A stretch of 45,976 bases of DNA from AC-69 sp035701505 (GTDB lineage: Bacteria; Actinomycetota; UBA4738; HRBIN12). Positions 37,817 through 45,665 of this stretch are shown one piece after another. A program made the translations under genes and the position numbers. The notes below the pieces were generated by a model that had not been told where the DNA came from, did no database searches, and saw only the letters and a list, made by a program, of their open reading frames with translations. The stretch spans positions 1 through 45,976 of the forward strand of contig DASSSA010000083.1 of assembly GCA_035701505.1 (NCBI GenBank), written 5' to 3'. How positions within the stretch are numbered: the first letter of the stretch is position 1; every line of letters begins with the position of its first letter.

Positions 37817-39165
37817 GAGGCCCTCCTTGTCTCGGTCCCGGCCGCTGGCGCGACCGGCAAGTCGAAGGTGAACACGCTTCCCTTCCCCACCTGGCTCTCG
37901 GCGCGGATCCGCCCGCCGTGGGCCTCCACCACCGACCTGGCGATGGCCAGGCCGATTCCGGTGCCACCGTCGTCGCGGGCCCGAGCACGATCGACCCGAT
38001 AGAACCGCTCGAACAACCGGGGCAGGTGCTCGGCCGGGATCCCGGGCCCGGTGTCCGTCACGCTCACCTCGCAGCGCCCGTCGACCCGGTGGGCCGAGAC
38101 GACGACCTCACCCCCCGGTGGCGTCAGGCGAACGGCGTTGTCGAGGAGGTTGAACAGGACCTGGTGCAAGCGCTCGCGGTCGGCGAACACGGCAGGGATG
38201 TCGTCGGGTACCCGGTCCTGCACCCGTACCTTTCGGCCGGATCGCACCACCTCCACCTCCGAGAGGACCTCGGCGACGAGCCGGCGAAGGGGCACGCCCT
38301 CGCGCCGAAGGGTCAGCTCTCCCGACTCCAGGCGTGACAGGTCGAGCAGCTGGTCCACCAGACGGGACAGTCGCTCGGACTGCGAAAGCATCACCTGCAG
38401 CGTCTCCGGATCGGGTTCCTCCACGCCGTCGAGCAGGTTCTCCAGGTGCGCCCGGAGCGCCGAGATCGGCGTCTTCAGCTCGTGCGAGACGTTGGCAACC
38501 AGCTCGCGCCGCAACCGTTCCAGGCTCTCCAGCTCCCCGCTCATGCGATTGAACGCCGTCGCCAGCTGTCCGACTTCATCGCGGGAAGTGGTGCGGACCC
38601 GCTTGCTGTAGTCGCCGGTCTCCATCTGCCGAGCGGCCTGGGCCATGTCTCGGAGCGGCTGGGTCATGCCGCGGGCCAGCCATCGGGCCAGCCCCAGCGC
38701 GATGGCGGCCGCGATGGCCCCAGCGACGAGCAGCTGCCACCAGAAGTCGCGCAAGAAACGGATGGTCGCGCCCAGCACGCCGGGGGCATCGCGGATGGCG
38801 TACACGGTCTCGGATGGCTGTCCCGGTTGCTGCACCGGCACAGCCGCATACTCGATGTCGCCCGCGACACCGATGTGAACCCGGCCGTCGTGGAACGTCG
38901 GCGGCGGCGTTCCCTCCGGCCCGAACCACGTGAACGTTCCCTCGCGGAGGTGCACCACCGTCACCCCATTCGGGATGTCGCGGAGATCGGACGCTGCGGC
39001 GCGCGCGGCCACCCGCGCGAGGCGACCCAGGTCGGCCTCCCGGAACGCGTTTCGAAGCGCGAATCCGAGGAGGAAATAAACCAGGACGATGGTCATGCCG
39101 ACGGCGAACACGACGGTCGAGCCGAGCTTGGCCCGGATCGTGGGGAGCTTCTCGAGTGGTCTCAT
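37813..39165 (-). CDS. Sensor histidine kinase with HAMP domain
   Basis: A 450-residue membrane kinase. Two hydrophobic segments (about 14-37 and 143-162) flank a 100-residue extracytoplasmic sensor, followed by HAMP (163-215), HisKA with the phosphoacceptor His228 in NVSHELKTP, and the ATPase domain with N-box NLLDNA (Asn343), DTGPGIP and GGTGIGLAIA. The signal is unknown. ATG 39165 overlaps the response-regulator stop in ATGA. The sequence resembles BaeS/PhoR-type kinases in general shape, too loosely to name. Confidence 0.93.
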   Translation of the reverse strand: MRPLEKLPTIRAKLGSTVVFAVGMTIVLVYFLLGFALRNAFREADLGRLARVAARAAASDLRDIPNGVTVVHLREGTFTWFGPEGTPPPTFHDGRVHIGVAGDIEYAAVPVQQPGQPSETVYAIRDAPGVLGATIRFLRDFWWQLLVAGAIAAAIALGLARWLARGMTQPLRDMAQAARQMETGDYSKRVRTTSRDEVGQLATAFNRMSGELESLERLRRELVANVSHELKTPISALRAHLENLLDGVEEPDPETLQVMLSQSERLSRLVDQLLDLSRLESGELTLRREGVPLRRLVAEVLSEVEVVRSGRKVRVQDRVPDDIPAVFADRERLHQVLFNLLDNAVRLTPPGGEVVVSAHRVDGRCEVSVTDTGPGIPAEHLPRLFERFYRVDRARARDDGGTGIGLAIARSVVEAHGGRIRAESQVGKGSVFTFDLPVAPAAGTETRRAS

Positions 39166-39866
39166 GGCGTCTCGGCCGGCTCTCGAAACGCATAGCCGAC
39201 ACCGTGCACGGTTCGGATGAACCTCGGCTCCACACCGTCCTCGCCCATCTTGCGGCGGATCCGGGCGACGTGCGAGTCCACCACCCGCCCCCCCGCGTAG
39301 TCCCGATACCCCCATACCTTGTCCATGAGCTGTTCCCGTGTGAACACGACGCCGGGGGTCCGGGCCAGAGTCAGGAGGATCTCGAACTCGAGGGGGGTCA
39401 GCTGGATGTGGGAGCCGTCCACGGCCACGGTCCGACGCGCCTGGTCGATGGCCAGGCCGGCATGGTCGATCGGCTCATCGGCGGGGAGCGCGCGGATCCG
39501 CTCCATCCTGCGAAGGATGGCCCGCACCCGAACCACCAGCTCGCGAAGGCTGAACGGCTTGGTCAAGTAGTCGTCGGCTCCCACGGCGAATCCGGCCACC
39601 TTGTCCGCCTCTTCGGTACGCGCCGTGAGCATCAGCACGGGGACCCACCGATCGCGCTGGATCTGCCGGCAGACCTCCAGTCCGTCCATCCCCGGGAGCA
39701 TGAGGTCCAGGACCACGAGGTCGGGATGGACCTGCTCGCACAGCCCGATGGCTTCGGGCCCGTCGCCGGCCACCACGACCTGAAAACCCTCGCTCTGGAG
39801 CCGGGCTCGGACGGCCTCCGCGATGGCCTCCTCGTCGTCCACCACCAGGATGGTCTGCTCGGTCAC
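39162..39866 (-). CDS. OmpR/PhoB-type response regulator
   Basis: A 234-residue transcription factor. The receiver domain has the acidic pair Asp10-Asp11, the phosphoacceptor Asp54 in LDLMLPGMDG, and Lys103 in YLTKPFS. The C-terminal winged-helix domain (about 135-230) has LTPLEFEILLTLARTPG, FTREQLMDKVWGY and RVVDSHVARIRRKM. GTG 39866 has TACGAT 6 nt upstream, a leaderless start. Partner of the overlapping histidine kinase. Confidence 0.94.
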   Translation of the reverse strand: MTEQTILVVDDEEAIAEAVRARLQSEGFQVVVAGDGPEAIGLCEQVHPDLVVLDLMLPGMDGLEVCRQIQRDRWVPVLMLTARTEEADKVAGFAVGADDYLTKPFSLRELVVRVRAILRRMERIRALPADEPIDHAGLAIDQARRTVAVDGSHIQLTPLEFEILLTLARTPGVVFTREQLMDKVWGYRDYAGGRVVDSHVARIRRKMGEDGVEPRFIRTVHGVGYAFREPAETP

Positions 39867-39872
39867 GGACCC

Positions 39873-39878
39873 ATCGTA
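39873..39878 (-). promoter_or_regulatory. -10 element of the two-component operon, leaderless configuration
   Basis: TACGAT on the minus strand ends 6 nt before GTG 39866, so RNA would start at the initiation codon. A weak hairpin (GGCCC/GGGCC, 39894-39908) lies upstream and could end the rseP transcript. Confidence 0.45.
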
Positions 39879-39931
39879 TCCGCAGCGTGTGGCGGCCCTT
39901 CGGGGGCCCTGTTGAGAAGTTGTGGCGAAGC

Positions 39932-41053
39932 CTATGGACTCAGGTTCACGGGCTTGGCGATGTCCAGATAGAGGATCGCCATGAACAACAGGACGAAGAA
40001 GGCCGCGACCGCCGCCGAGATGGGGACGAGCTTGCGCATGTCGATCTTCTTGCCCCTCACCTTCTCGATGGCCAGCACCGCCAGATGCCCGCCGTCGAAC
40101 GGCGGAAGGGGGAGCAGGTTCAGGAAGCCTATGAAGACGTTCAAGGCGGCGAAGATCGCGAGGATGTCCCAGAACCGCCCGCTTGCGGCGGTCTGACCCG
40201 CCACCCGACCGGCTCCCACCACGCTCACGGCGTCGCTCGGCCTGCGAGCCGCGTCGGTGAACAGCAGTCGGCCGATGCGGGAGATGCCTTCGGGCCCGAA
40301 GACCCTGCCGATGTTCTCTACCGCGCCCACGAGCGTTGAGCCCACCAACCCGGCTCCACCGGCGATCGACCCGACGACGTCCTTCCGGTCTCGCCCATAG
40401 ACCAGCCCCACACCGATCCGTCCCACTCGCTCTCCCATAACGGTGGAGAGAACCGGGGTCAGGGTGACGGTGAACTCCCGTCCGTCGCGCAGTATCGTCA
40501 GCCTGATGGGCATCCCAACGTGGGACCGGGTGTATCGGATCAGCTGGAGGCTGGTCGGGTGATCGATGCCATCGACCCCGACGATGCGATCACCCGCCTG
40601 GAGTCGGGCTTGAGTGGCAGGTGATGACGTTCCATTGAGAGTGGAGGAGATGTTATCGATGACCGGATCGATGGGTGTGACCTCCCCCACGATTCCCAGC
40701 CAGAGCGCGAAGCACACGAAGGCCAACACGAAGTGCGTGGCGGGCCCGGCCGCGATGACCAGGGCGCGCTGCCAGATCGGCTTGGCCCCGAACGTTCTCG
40801 GGAGATCCTCCTCCGGCGTTTCCTGGTACGGGTTCATGCCGGCGATCTTCACGTAGCCGCCCGCGGGGATGGCCTTGATCCCGTACTCGGTCTCGCCGCG
40901 TCGGAACGACCACAGGCGCGGGCCGAAGCCGACGAAGAACTCTTCGACCTTGATCCCGAACCACTTGGCCACGCCGAAGTGGGCGGCCTCGTGGATCACG
41001 ATCACGAGGACGAGGGCGACGAAGAACGCGACCTGGGCGACGGTTCCAGCCAT
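39932..41053 (-). CDS. rseP: Site-2 protease, RseP-like membrane metalloprotease
   Basis: Cleaves membrane-embedded anti-sigma factors or signal peptides. The 373-residue protein has the zinc motif HEAAH (21-25) in its first membrane segment, one PDZ domain (about 140-205, QAGDRIVGVDGIDHPTS) and the C-terminal third-ligand motif NLLPLPPFDGGHL. Only one PDZ domain is present, as in actinobacterial Rip1. ATG 41053 is 11 nt after the dxr stop, with GAGGG upstream; the two genes form a dxr-rseP unit. No anti-sigma substrate is encoded nearby. Confidence 0.94.
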   Translation of the reverse strand: MAGTVAQVAFFVALVLVIVIHEAAHFGVAKWFGIKVEEFFVGFGPRLWSFRRGETEYGIKAIPAGGYVKIAGMNPYQETPEEDLPRTFGAKPIWQRALVIAAGPATHFVLAFVCFALWLGIVGEVTPIDPVIDNISSTLNGTSSPATQARLQAGDRIVGVDGIDHPTSLQLIRYTRSHVGMPIRLTILRDGREFTVTLTPVLSTVMGERVGRIGVGLVYGRDRKDVVGSIAGGAGLVGSTLVGAVENIGRVFGPEGISRIGRLLFTDAARRPSDAVSVVGAGRVAGQTAASGRFWDILAIFAALNVFIGFLNLLPLPPFDGGHLAVLAIEKVRGKKIDMRKLVPISAAVAAFFVLLFMAILYLDIAKPVNLSP

Positions 41054-41064
41054 CCAGCCCTCGG

Positions 41065-42228
41065 TCAGCGGGCCTCGATGATCTCCGCGGCACGCCGTCG
41101 GGCCCAGGAGTCGGCCCGCTCGAGGTTGACCACCGAGACCACCGACGCGGGCGCCTCGTGCTCGTCCACGACACCCTGGACGATCTCGACGATCCGCGTG
41201 AGGGGGATCTTCCCCTCCAGGAATGCGACGACCGCGACCTCGTTGGCCGCGCTCATGACCGCGGGGAACGTCAGGCCGAGCTGACCAACCCGGTAGGCCA
41301 GGTCGACCGCGGGGAAGGCCTCGCGGTCGACCGGCTCGAACGTGAGCCGCTTGTCGGCCAGGGGCACTGGAGCGATGCCGGTCGGCAGGCGCTCCGGCCA
41401 GGCCAGCGCGAGCTGGATCGGCAGCCGCATGTCCGGCGAAGCCAGATGGGAAAGCATCGTGCCGTCGCGGAACTCGACCAGCGCGTGGACGACCCCCTCA
41501 GGGTGGAGGATCACGTGGATCTGCGAGTAGTCGATGCCGAACAGGTAGTGGGCCTCGATGACCTCCATGCCCTTGTTCATCAAGGTCGCGGAGTCGACGG
41601 TGATCTTCGGACCCATCTGCCACACCGGGTGGGCCAGGGCCTCCTTCACCGACGCCCGGGCCAGGTCGTTGCGGGTCCAGCCCCGGAACGGGCCACCCGA
41701 GCCGGTCAGGATCACACTCTTCACGTCCTCCTTGCGCTCGCCTCGAAGGAGCTGGGCCATGGCGGCGTGCTCAGAGTCGACCGGCACGAGCCGTTCGGGC
41801 TCCGCCTTGATCAGGTCCATCACCAGCTCGCCCCCGATGACCAGGCTCTCCTTGTTGGCAAGCGCGAGCGTCTTCCCACTCTGCAGGGCCGCCAGCGTGG
41901 AGGGCAGGCCGGCCGAGCCCACGAGAGCGTTCAGAACCATGTCCGCCTCAACATCGCGAGACAGGCGCTCTGCGGCATCCGGTCCGTCGATGATGTCGAC
42001 TCCCCGAATGTTCTTGCCCAGCATCTCGCGCAGCTCCGCCGCAGCCTCGGGGTCCGCGATGGCCACGTACGGGGGCAGGAACTCGCGGATCTGGCCCACG
42101 AGCAGCTCGTGGTTGGTCAGGGCGGCCAGCCCGACGACCTTGAACCGATCGGGATTTCGCCGGACCACGTCCAAGGCCTGGGTCCCCACCGATCCGGTCG
42201 ATCCGAGGATGGTCAGAGATCGCATCAC
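41065..42228 (-). CDS. dxr: 1-deoxy-D-xylulose 5-phosphate reductoisomerase
   Basis: First committed step of the MEP pathway. The 387-residue protein has the NADPH-binding GSTGSVGTQALDVV near 9-22, ALANKESLVIGG, the metal/substrate motifs VDSEHAA and LTGSGGPFRG, and VDSATLMNKGMEVIEAHYLFG. GTG 42228 has TACCCT exactly 6 nt upstream (leaderless), and ATG 42225 is the next codon, so either may be used. It follows cdsA after 46 nt. Confidence 0.96.
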   Translation of the reverse strand: MMRSLTILGSTGSVGTQALDVVRRNPDRFKVVGLAALTNHELLVGQIREFLPPYVAIADPEAAAELREMLGKNIRGVDIIDGPDAAERLSRDVEADMVLNALVGSAGLPSTLAALQSGKTLALANKESLVIGGELVMDLIKAEPERLVPVDSEHAAMAQLLRGERKEDVKSVILTGSGGPFRGWTRNDLARASVKEALAHPVWQMGPKITVDSATLMNKGMEVIEAHYLFGIDYSQIHVILHPEGVVHALVEFRDGTMLSHLASPDMRLPIQLALAWPERLPTGIAPVPLADKRLTFEPVDREAFPAVDLAYRVGQLGLTFPAVMSAANEVAVVAFLEGKIPLTRIVEIVQGVVDEHEAPASVVSVVNLERADSWARRRAAEIIEAR

Positions 42229-42234
42229 CGTCTA

Positions 42235-42240
42235 AGGGTA
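42235..42240 (-). promoter_or_regulatory. -10 element of dxr, leaderless configuration
   Basis: TACCCT on the minus strand, 6 nt before GTG 42228, in the 46-nt cdsA-dxr gap. The same hexamer at the same spacing precedes the 93-aa gene at 30661. Confidence 0.45.
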
Positions 42241-42274
42241 CTCCGGGAGGCGGACAATCCGTGGCAGCGGAGGG

Positions 42275-43741
42275 TTACTGGAGGACCAGGCGTAGGAACA
42301 GGTAGGCGGCTGGGACCACGAACAGCACGGAGTCGATCCGATCGAGCACTCCGCCGTGGCCCGGGAGGACGCTGCCCATGTCCTTCACCCCGAGGTCCCG
42401 CTTGATCAGCGATTCCGCCAGGTCGCCCAGCGGGGCGAGGACGGCCACCACCACGGCCAGAGCCACGGATCTGCCCACCGTACTCAGCGACGTCACCGCC
42501 GGAGCCACGGCCCCCACGGAGACCGCGATGACTACGAGCGTCGCCCCGATGGCCCCCTCCAGTGACTTCTTGGGGCTGATCGTCGGAGCCAGCGGCCGGT
42601 TCCCCCACCAGGATCCGACGATGAACGCGGCCGTGTCGTACACGAACGTCAGTCCGATCACCGACAGGACCAAGGCCCGGCCATCGGTGAACTCGAGCAT
42701 GGCCAGAGCGAAACCGGCCATCAGGGGCACGTACGCGACACCGAGGACCGTGACGCCGATGTTCGTCGCCGTGCCTCGCCGGTGCGACGCCGGGGCCGCC
42801 ATGTACCACAGGAACGCGGCCAACACCGACAGGACGAACATCGACAACATAGCCTCCTCGCCCCGGAAGTACGCCGCCCCGAGCACGAGGCCTCCTGAGA
42901 CCAGGCCGAGAGCCGTTGCGGGCTGGAGGTGATGCCGCTGGAACGCGAGGTACAGCTCACCCTGGGCCCACAGGACGATGGCCCCGGCCGTCAGAGCGAA
43001 CGCCCACTTGCCCACGGCCAAGCTGCCCAGAGCCAACCCGGCCAGGGCCAATCCGGTGATGAACGCGGCCGGGACGTCCCGGCCGGTCCGGCGGGCCTCG
43101 TGTTCCAACCCGACTTCCATGGTGGTGGGCTCTTGCCAGCTCGGCCCGCCCAGCCCTTCGGAGCCGGAGCCTGGCCTGCCGGAGGCCCGGCCGCCCCTGA
43201 TGGGCTCTTCCGGCTCCGCGGCGATGTCTTCCTCGCCCCCGCCCAACAGCTCCGGGAGCGAGGTCTCGTCCTCAAGATCCAGGTCCGCCTCATCGCGCAC
43301 CGACCTGGCGAAGTGCTCGGCGGCCGCCTCCACCGCCTCGGGGCTCGGCTCCTCGTCCTCGGCCGACGCCTCCCGGGGAGGGGATTCGATCTCCGGTTCC
43401 TCTTCTCCTTCCTCGGAGGGGCCGGGCAGGTCAACGTACGCGGAGGGCGCGCGGCCGAACGTCTCCTCGGAGATCTCGGCTGCCTCCTCCTCCCCCCATA
43501 CGGACTCCTCGGACCCCGTCTCCGAGGGTGACGACCCCTCGAACGGGTCCTCCTGCCCTGGGATCGACCCGGCCGTCGAGGAATCGTCGGGCTCGTCGAT
43601 CACCCCGGTATCGGTGTGGGGTGGCGCCTGCTCGCCAGGGGGGGCCGCGGATGGGTTCTCCGGCCAGTCGACGTCCTGGATGGGCGCGAAGAACTTGTCG
43701 AGGTCTTCGAACAGGTCGTCCTTCTTGTCGCCCTCGGGCAC
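42275..43741 (-). CDS. cdsA: Phosphatidate cytidylyltransferase with a long acidic N-terminal extension
   Basis: Makes CDP-diacylglycerol, the precursor of acidic phospholipids. The C-terminal 270 residues form the polytopic catalytic domain, with SPKKSLEGAIGA and the signature GDLAESLIKRDLGVKDMGSVLPGHGGVLDRIDS. The first ~215 residues are extra: hydrophilic, with very many Glu/Asp plus Pro, Gly and Ser, no membrane segment, and probably disordered. Typical CdsA is about 260-300 residues. GTG 43741 overlaps the frr stop by one base (TAGTG). Alternative internal starts are possible but the extension has the same codon bias as the rest. Confidence 0.92.
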   Translation of the reverse strand: MPEGDKKDDLFEDLDKFFAPIQDVDWPENPSAAPPGEQAPPHTDTGVIDEPDDSSTAGSIPGQEDPFEGSSPSETGSEESVWGEEEAAEISEETFGRAPSAYVDLPGPSEEGEEEPEIESPPREASAEDEEPSPEAVEAAAEHFARSVRDEADLDLEDETSLPELLGGGEEDIAAEPEEPIRGGRASGRPGSGSEGLGGPSWQEPTTMEVGLEHEARRTGRDVPAAFITGLALAGLALGSLAVGKWAFALTAGAIVLWAQGELYLAFQRHHLQPATALGLVSGGLVLGAAYFRGEEAMLSMFVLSVLAAFLWYMAAPASHRRGTATNIGVTVLGVAYVPLMAGFALAMLEFTDGRALVLSVIGLTFVYDTAAFIVGSWWGNRPLAPTISPKKSLEGAIGATLVVIAVSVGAVAPAVTSLSTVGRSVALAVVVAVLAPLGDLAESLIKRDLGVKDMGSVLPGHGGVLDRIDSVLFVVPAAYLFLRLVLQ

Positions 43742-44301
43742 TAGATCTCCTTGAGCTCCCGCTCTTTGTGCACCACGATCTCGTCGATCTCCGCCACGTG
43801 GTGGTCAGTCAGCTTCTGCAACTCCTTCTCGGACCGAGTCAGGTCGTCCTCGGAGATGGTGGCAGCGCGCTGCAGCCGCTCCAGTTCCTCCTTCGAATGG
43901 CGTCGCACGTTCCGCACCGCCACCCGAGCCTCCTCGCCCCGCTGATGCACCACCTTGACCAACTCCTTACGCCGCTCCTCGGTGAGCGGCGGGAACGAGA
44001 GACGGATCACGTTGCCATCGCTCGACGGTGTGATGCCCACGTCGCTCGACATGATCGCCTTCTCCATGGAGGCGATGGCGTTCTTGTCGTAGGGCTGAAT
44101 GAGGAGCGTCCTGGGCTCCGGCACCGAGAACGAGGCCAGCTGCTGGATCGGCACTTGAGTACCGTAATAGTCCACGACGATCCGCGAAAGTAGGGCTGGC
44201 GTCGCCCTACCCGTCCGGATCGATCCCAGCTCCTCCTTGAGCACGGAGATCGCCTTGCCCATCTTGTCCCCTGCCTCACCCAGGGTGGCCTGCACCGTCA
44301 T
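43741..44301 (-). CDS. frr: Ribosome recycling factor
   Basis: Splits post-termination ribosomes together with EF-G. The 186-residue protein shows the three-helix bundle plus beta domain: KMGKAISVLKEELGSIRTGRATPALLSRI and VNVRRHSKEELERL-like segments, and PFPPLTEERRKELVKVV. ATG 44301 overlaps the pyrH stop (TGATG). Confidence 0.97.
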   Translation of the reverse strand: MTVQATLGEAGDKMGKAISVLKEELGSIRTGRATPALLSRIVVDYYGTQVPIQQLASFSVPEPRTLLIQPYDKNAIASMEKAIMSSDVGITPSSDGNVIRLSFPPLTEERRKELVKVVHQRGEEARVAVRNVRRHSKEELERLQRAATISEDDLTRSEKELQKLTDHHVAEIDEIVVHKERELKEI

Positions 44302-45056
44302 CAGGCCCCCCCGTGGACCAGGGTCCCGATGGGCTCGCCGGACAGGGCCCGTCGGATGTTCCCCTCTCGGCGGAAGTCGAACACGATGATGGGGAGCTTG
44401 TTCTCCATGCTCAGCGAGATGGCCGTGGCATCCATGACCTGATATCCCTCGCGCAACACGTCCAGGTACTCGATCGATTCGAAGCGGCGAGCGCTTGGGT
44501 CGACGAGCGGATCGGCGCTGTACACGCCGTCGACCTTCGTGCCCTTCAGGATGGCCTCGGCCCCGATCTCTAACGCGCGTTGGGCCGCCGTGGTGTCCGT
44601 GGAGAAGAAAGGCGCGCCCATCCCAGCGGCAAAGATCACGATCCTGCCCTTCTCCAGGTGCCGAACCGCCCGGAGCGGGATATACGGCTCGGCCACCTGC
44701 GCCATGTGGATCGCAGTCTGCACCCGGGTGGTCACGCGCAGCTTCTCCAGGCCGTCCTGGAGCGCGAGCGCGTTCATGACCGTGGCCAGCATGCCCATGT
44801 AGTCGGCTCGTGCTCGGTCGATGCTCGGGGCGTCCCGTCCCCGCCAGATGTTGCCCCCGCCGACGACGACGGCGACCTGCACCCCGAGGTCCACGACGTC
44901 GCGGAGCTCATGGGCCAGGAGAGCCGTGGAGTCGGTGGAGATGCCATATCCGGTGTCGGGTGGGGAGAACGCGTCGCCGGAGACCTTCAGCAAGACCCGG
45001 CGATAGACGGGTCGCGACGCCCCCCCTCCGGCCGGTCCCGGGTCGCCCACGCTCAC
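44301..45056 (-). CDS. pyrH: UMP kinase
   Basis: Bacterial hexameric UMP kinase of the amino-acid kinase fold. The 251 residues include RRVLLKVSGDAF, VVVGGGNIWRG, RADYMGMLATVMNALALQDGLE, AAGMGAPFFSTDTTAAQRALEIGAEAILKGTKVDGVYSADP and KLPIIVFD. The N-terminal 18 residues look dispensable; GTG 45056 follows tsf by 3 nt, and a second GTG at 45050 with GAGGG upstream may be used. Confidence 0.96.
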   Translation of the reverse strand: MSVGDPGPAGGGASRPVYRRVLLKVSGDAFSPPDTGYGISTDSTALLAHELRDVVDLGVQVAVVVGGGNIWRGRDAPSIDRARADYMGMLATVMNALALQDGLEKLRVTTRVQTAIHMAQVAEPYIPLRAVRHLEKGRIVIFAAGMGAPFFSTDTTAAQRALEIGAEAILKGTKVDGVYSADPLVDPSARRFESIEYLDVLREGYQVMDATAISLSMENKLPIIVFDFRREGNIRRALSGEPIGTLVHGGA

Positions 45057-45059
45057 CCT

Positions 45060-45665
45060 CTAGTCCAAGTCCTCGCCCAGCTTGTACCGGACGAACCGTC
45101 GCACGGCAACCTTCTCGCCGACCGTGGCCGAGACCTCGTCGACCAGCTGTTGGACGGTTTTCTCCGGCTCCTTCACGAACGGCTGGTCCAGCAGGACCGT
45201 GGTCTTGAAGAACCCCTGGAGCTTGCCCTCGACGATGCGATCCAGGGCGTTGTCGGGCTTGCCCTTCTGGCGGGCCTCCGCTTCGTAGATCCGCCGCTCG
45301 GTCTCTAGGATCTCCTCGGAGACCTCGTCCCGGGTCACCCACTGGGGCATGGCGCTGGCGATATGAAGGGCGACGTCTCTGGCCAGCCGGCGGAACTCGT
45401 CGGTCTTGGCCACGAAGTCCGTCTCGCAGTTCACCTCGACCAGGACCCCCACAGTGTTGTTGTGATGGATGTAGGCGTCGATGACGCCCTGCGTCGCCGA
45501 GCGGCCGGCGCGTTTCTGGGCCGAGGCCAGACCTCGCTCCCGGAGGATCTCGATGGCGCGGTCCACGTCACCACCGGCTTCCTGGAGGGCCTTCTTGCTA
45601 TCCATCATCCCGGCGCCGGTACGTTGCCGGAGCCGCTTCACCTCTTCTGCGCTGATATCGGTCAT
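45060..45665 (-). CDS. tsf: Elongation factor Ts (short form)
   Basis: Guanine nucleotide exchange factor for EF-Tu. The 201-residue protein has the N-terminal UBA-like domain (EEVKRLRQRTGAGMMDSKKALQEAGGDVDRAIEILRERG), one core subdomain with NNTVGVLVEVNCETDFVAKTDEF, and a shortened C-terminal part. This length is like the Thermus-type EF-Ts rather than the ~280-residue E. coli form. ATG 45665 overlaps the rpsB stop by ATGA, with GAGGAGA upstream. Confidence 0.96.
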   Translation of the reverse strand: MTDISAEEVKRLRQRTGAGMMDSKKALQEAGGDVDRAIEILRERGLASAQKRAGRSATQGVIDAYIHHNNTVGVLVEVNCETDFVAKTDEFRRLARDVALHIASAMPQWVTRDEVSEEILETERRIYEAEARQKGKPDNALDRIVEGKLQGFFKTTVLLDQPFVKEPEKTVQQLVDEVSATVGEKVAVRRFVRYKLGEDLD

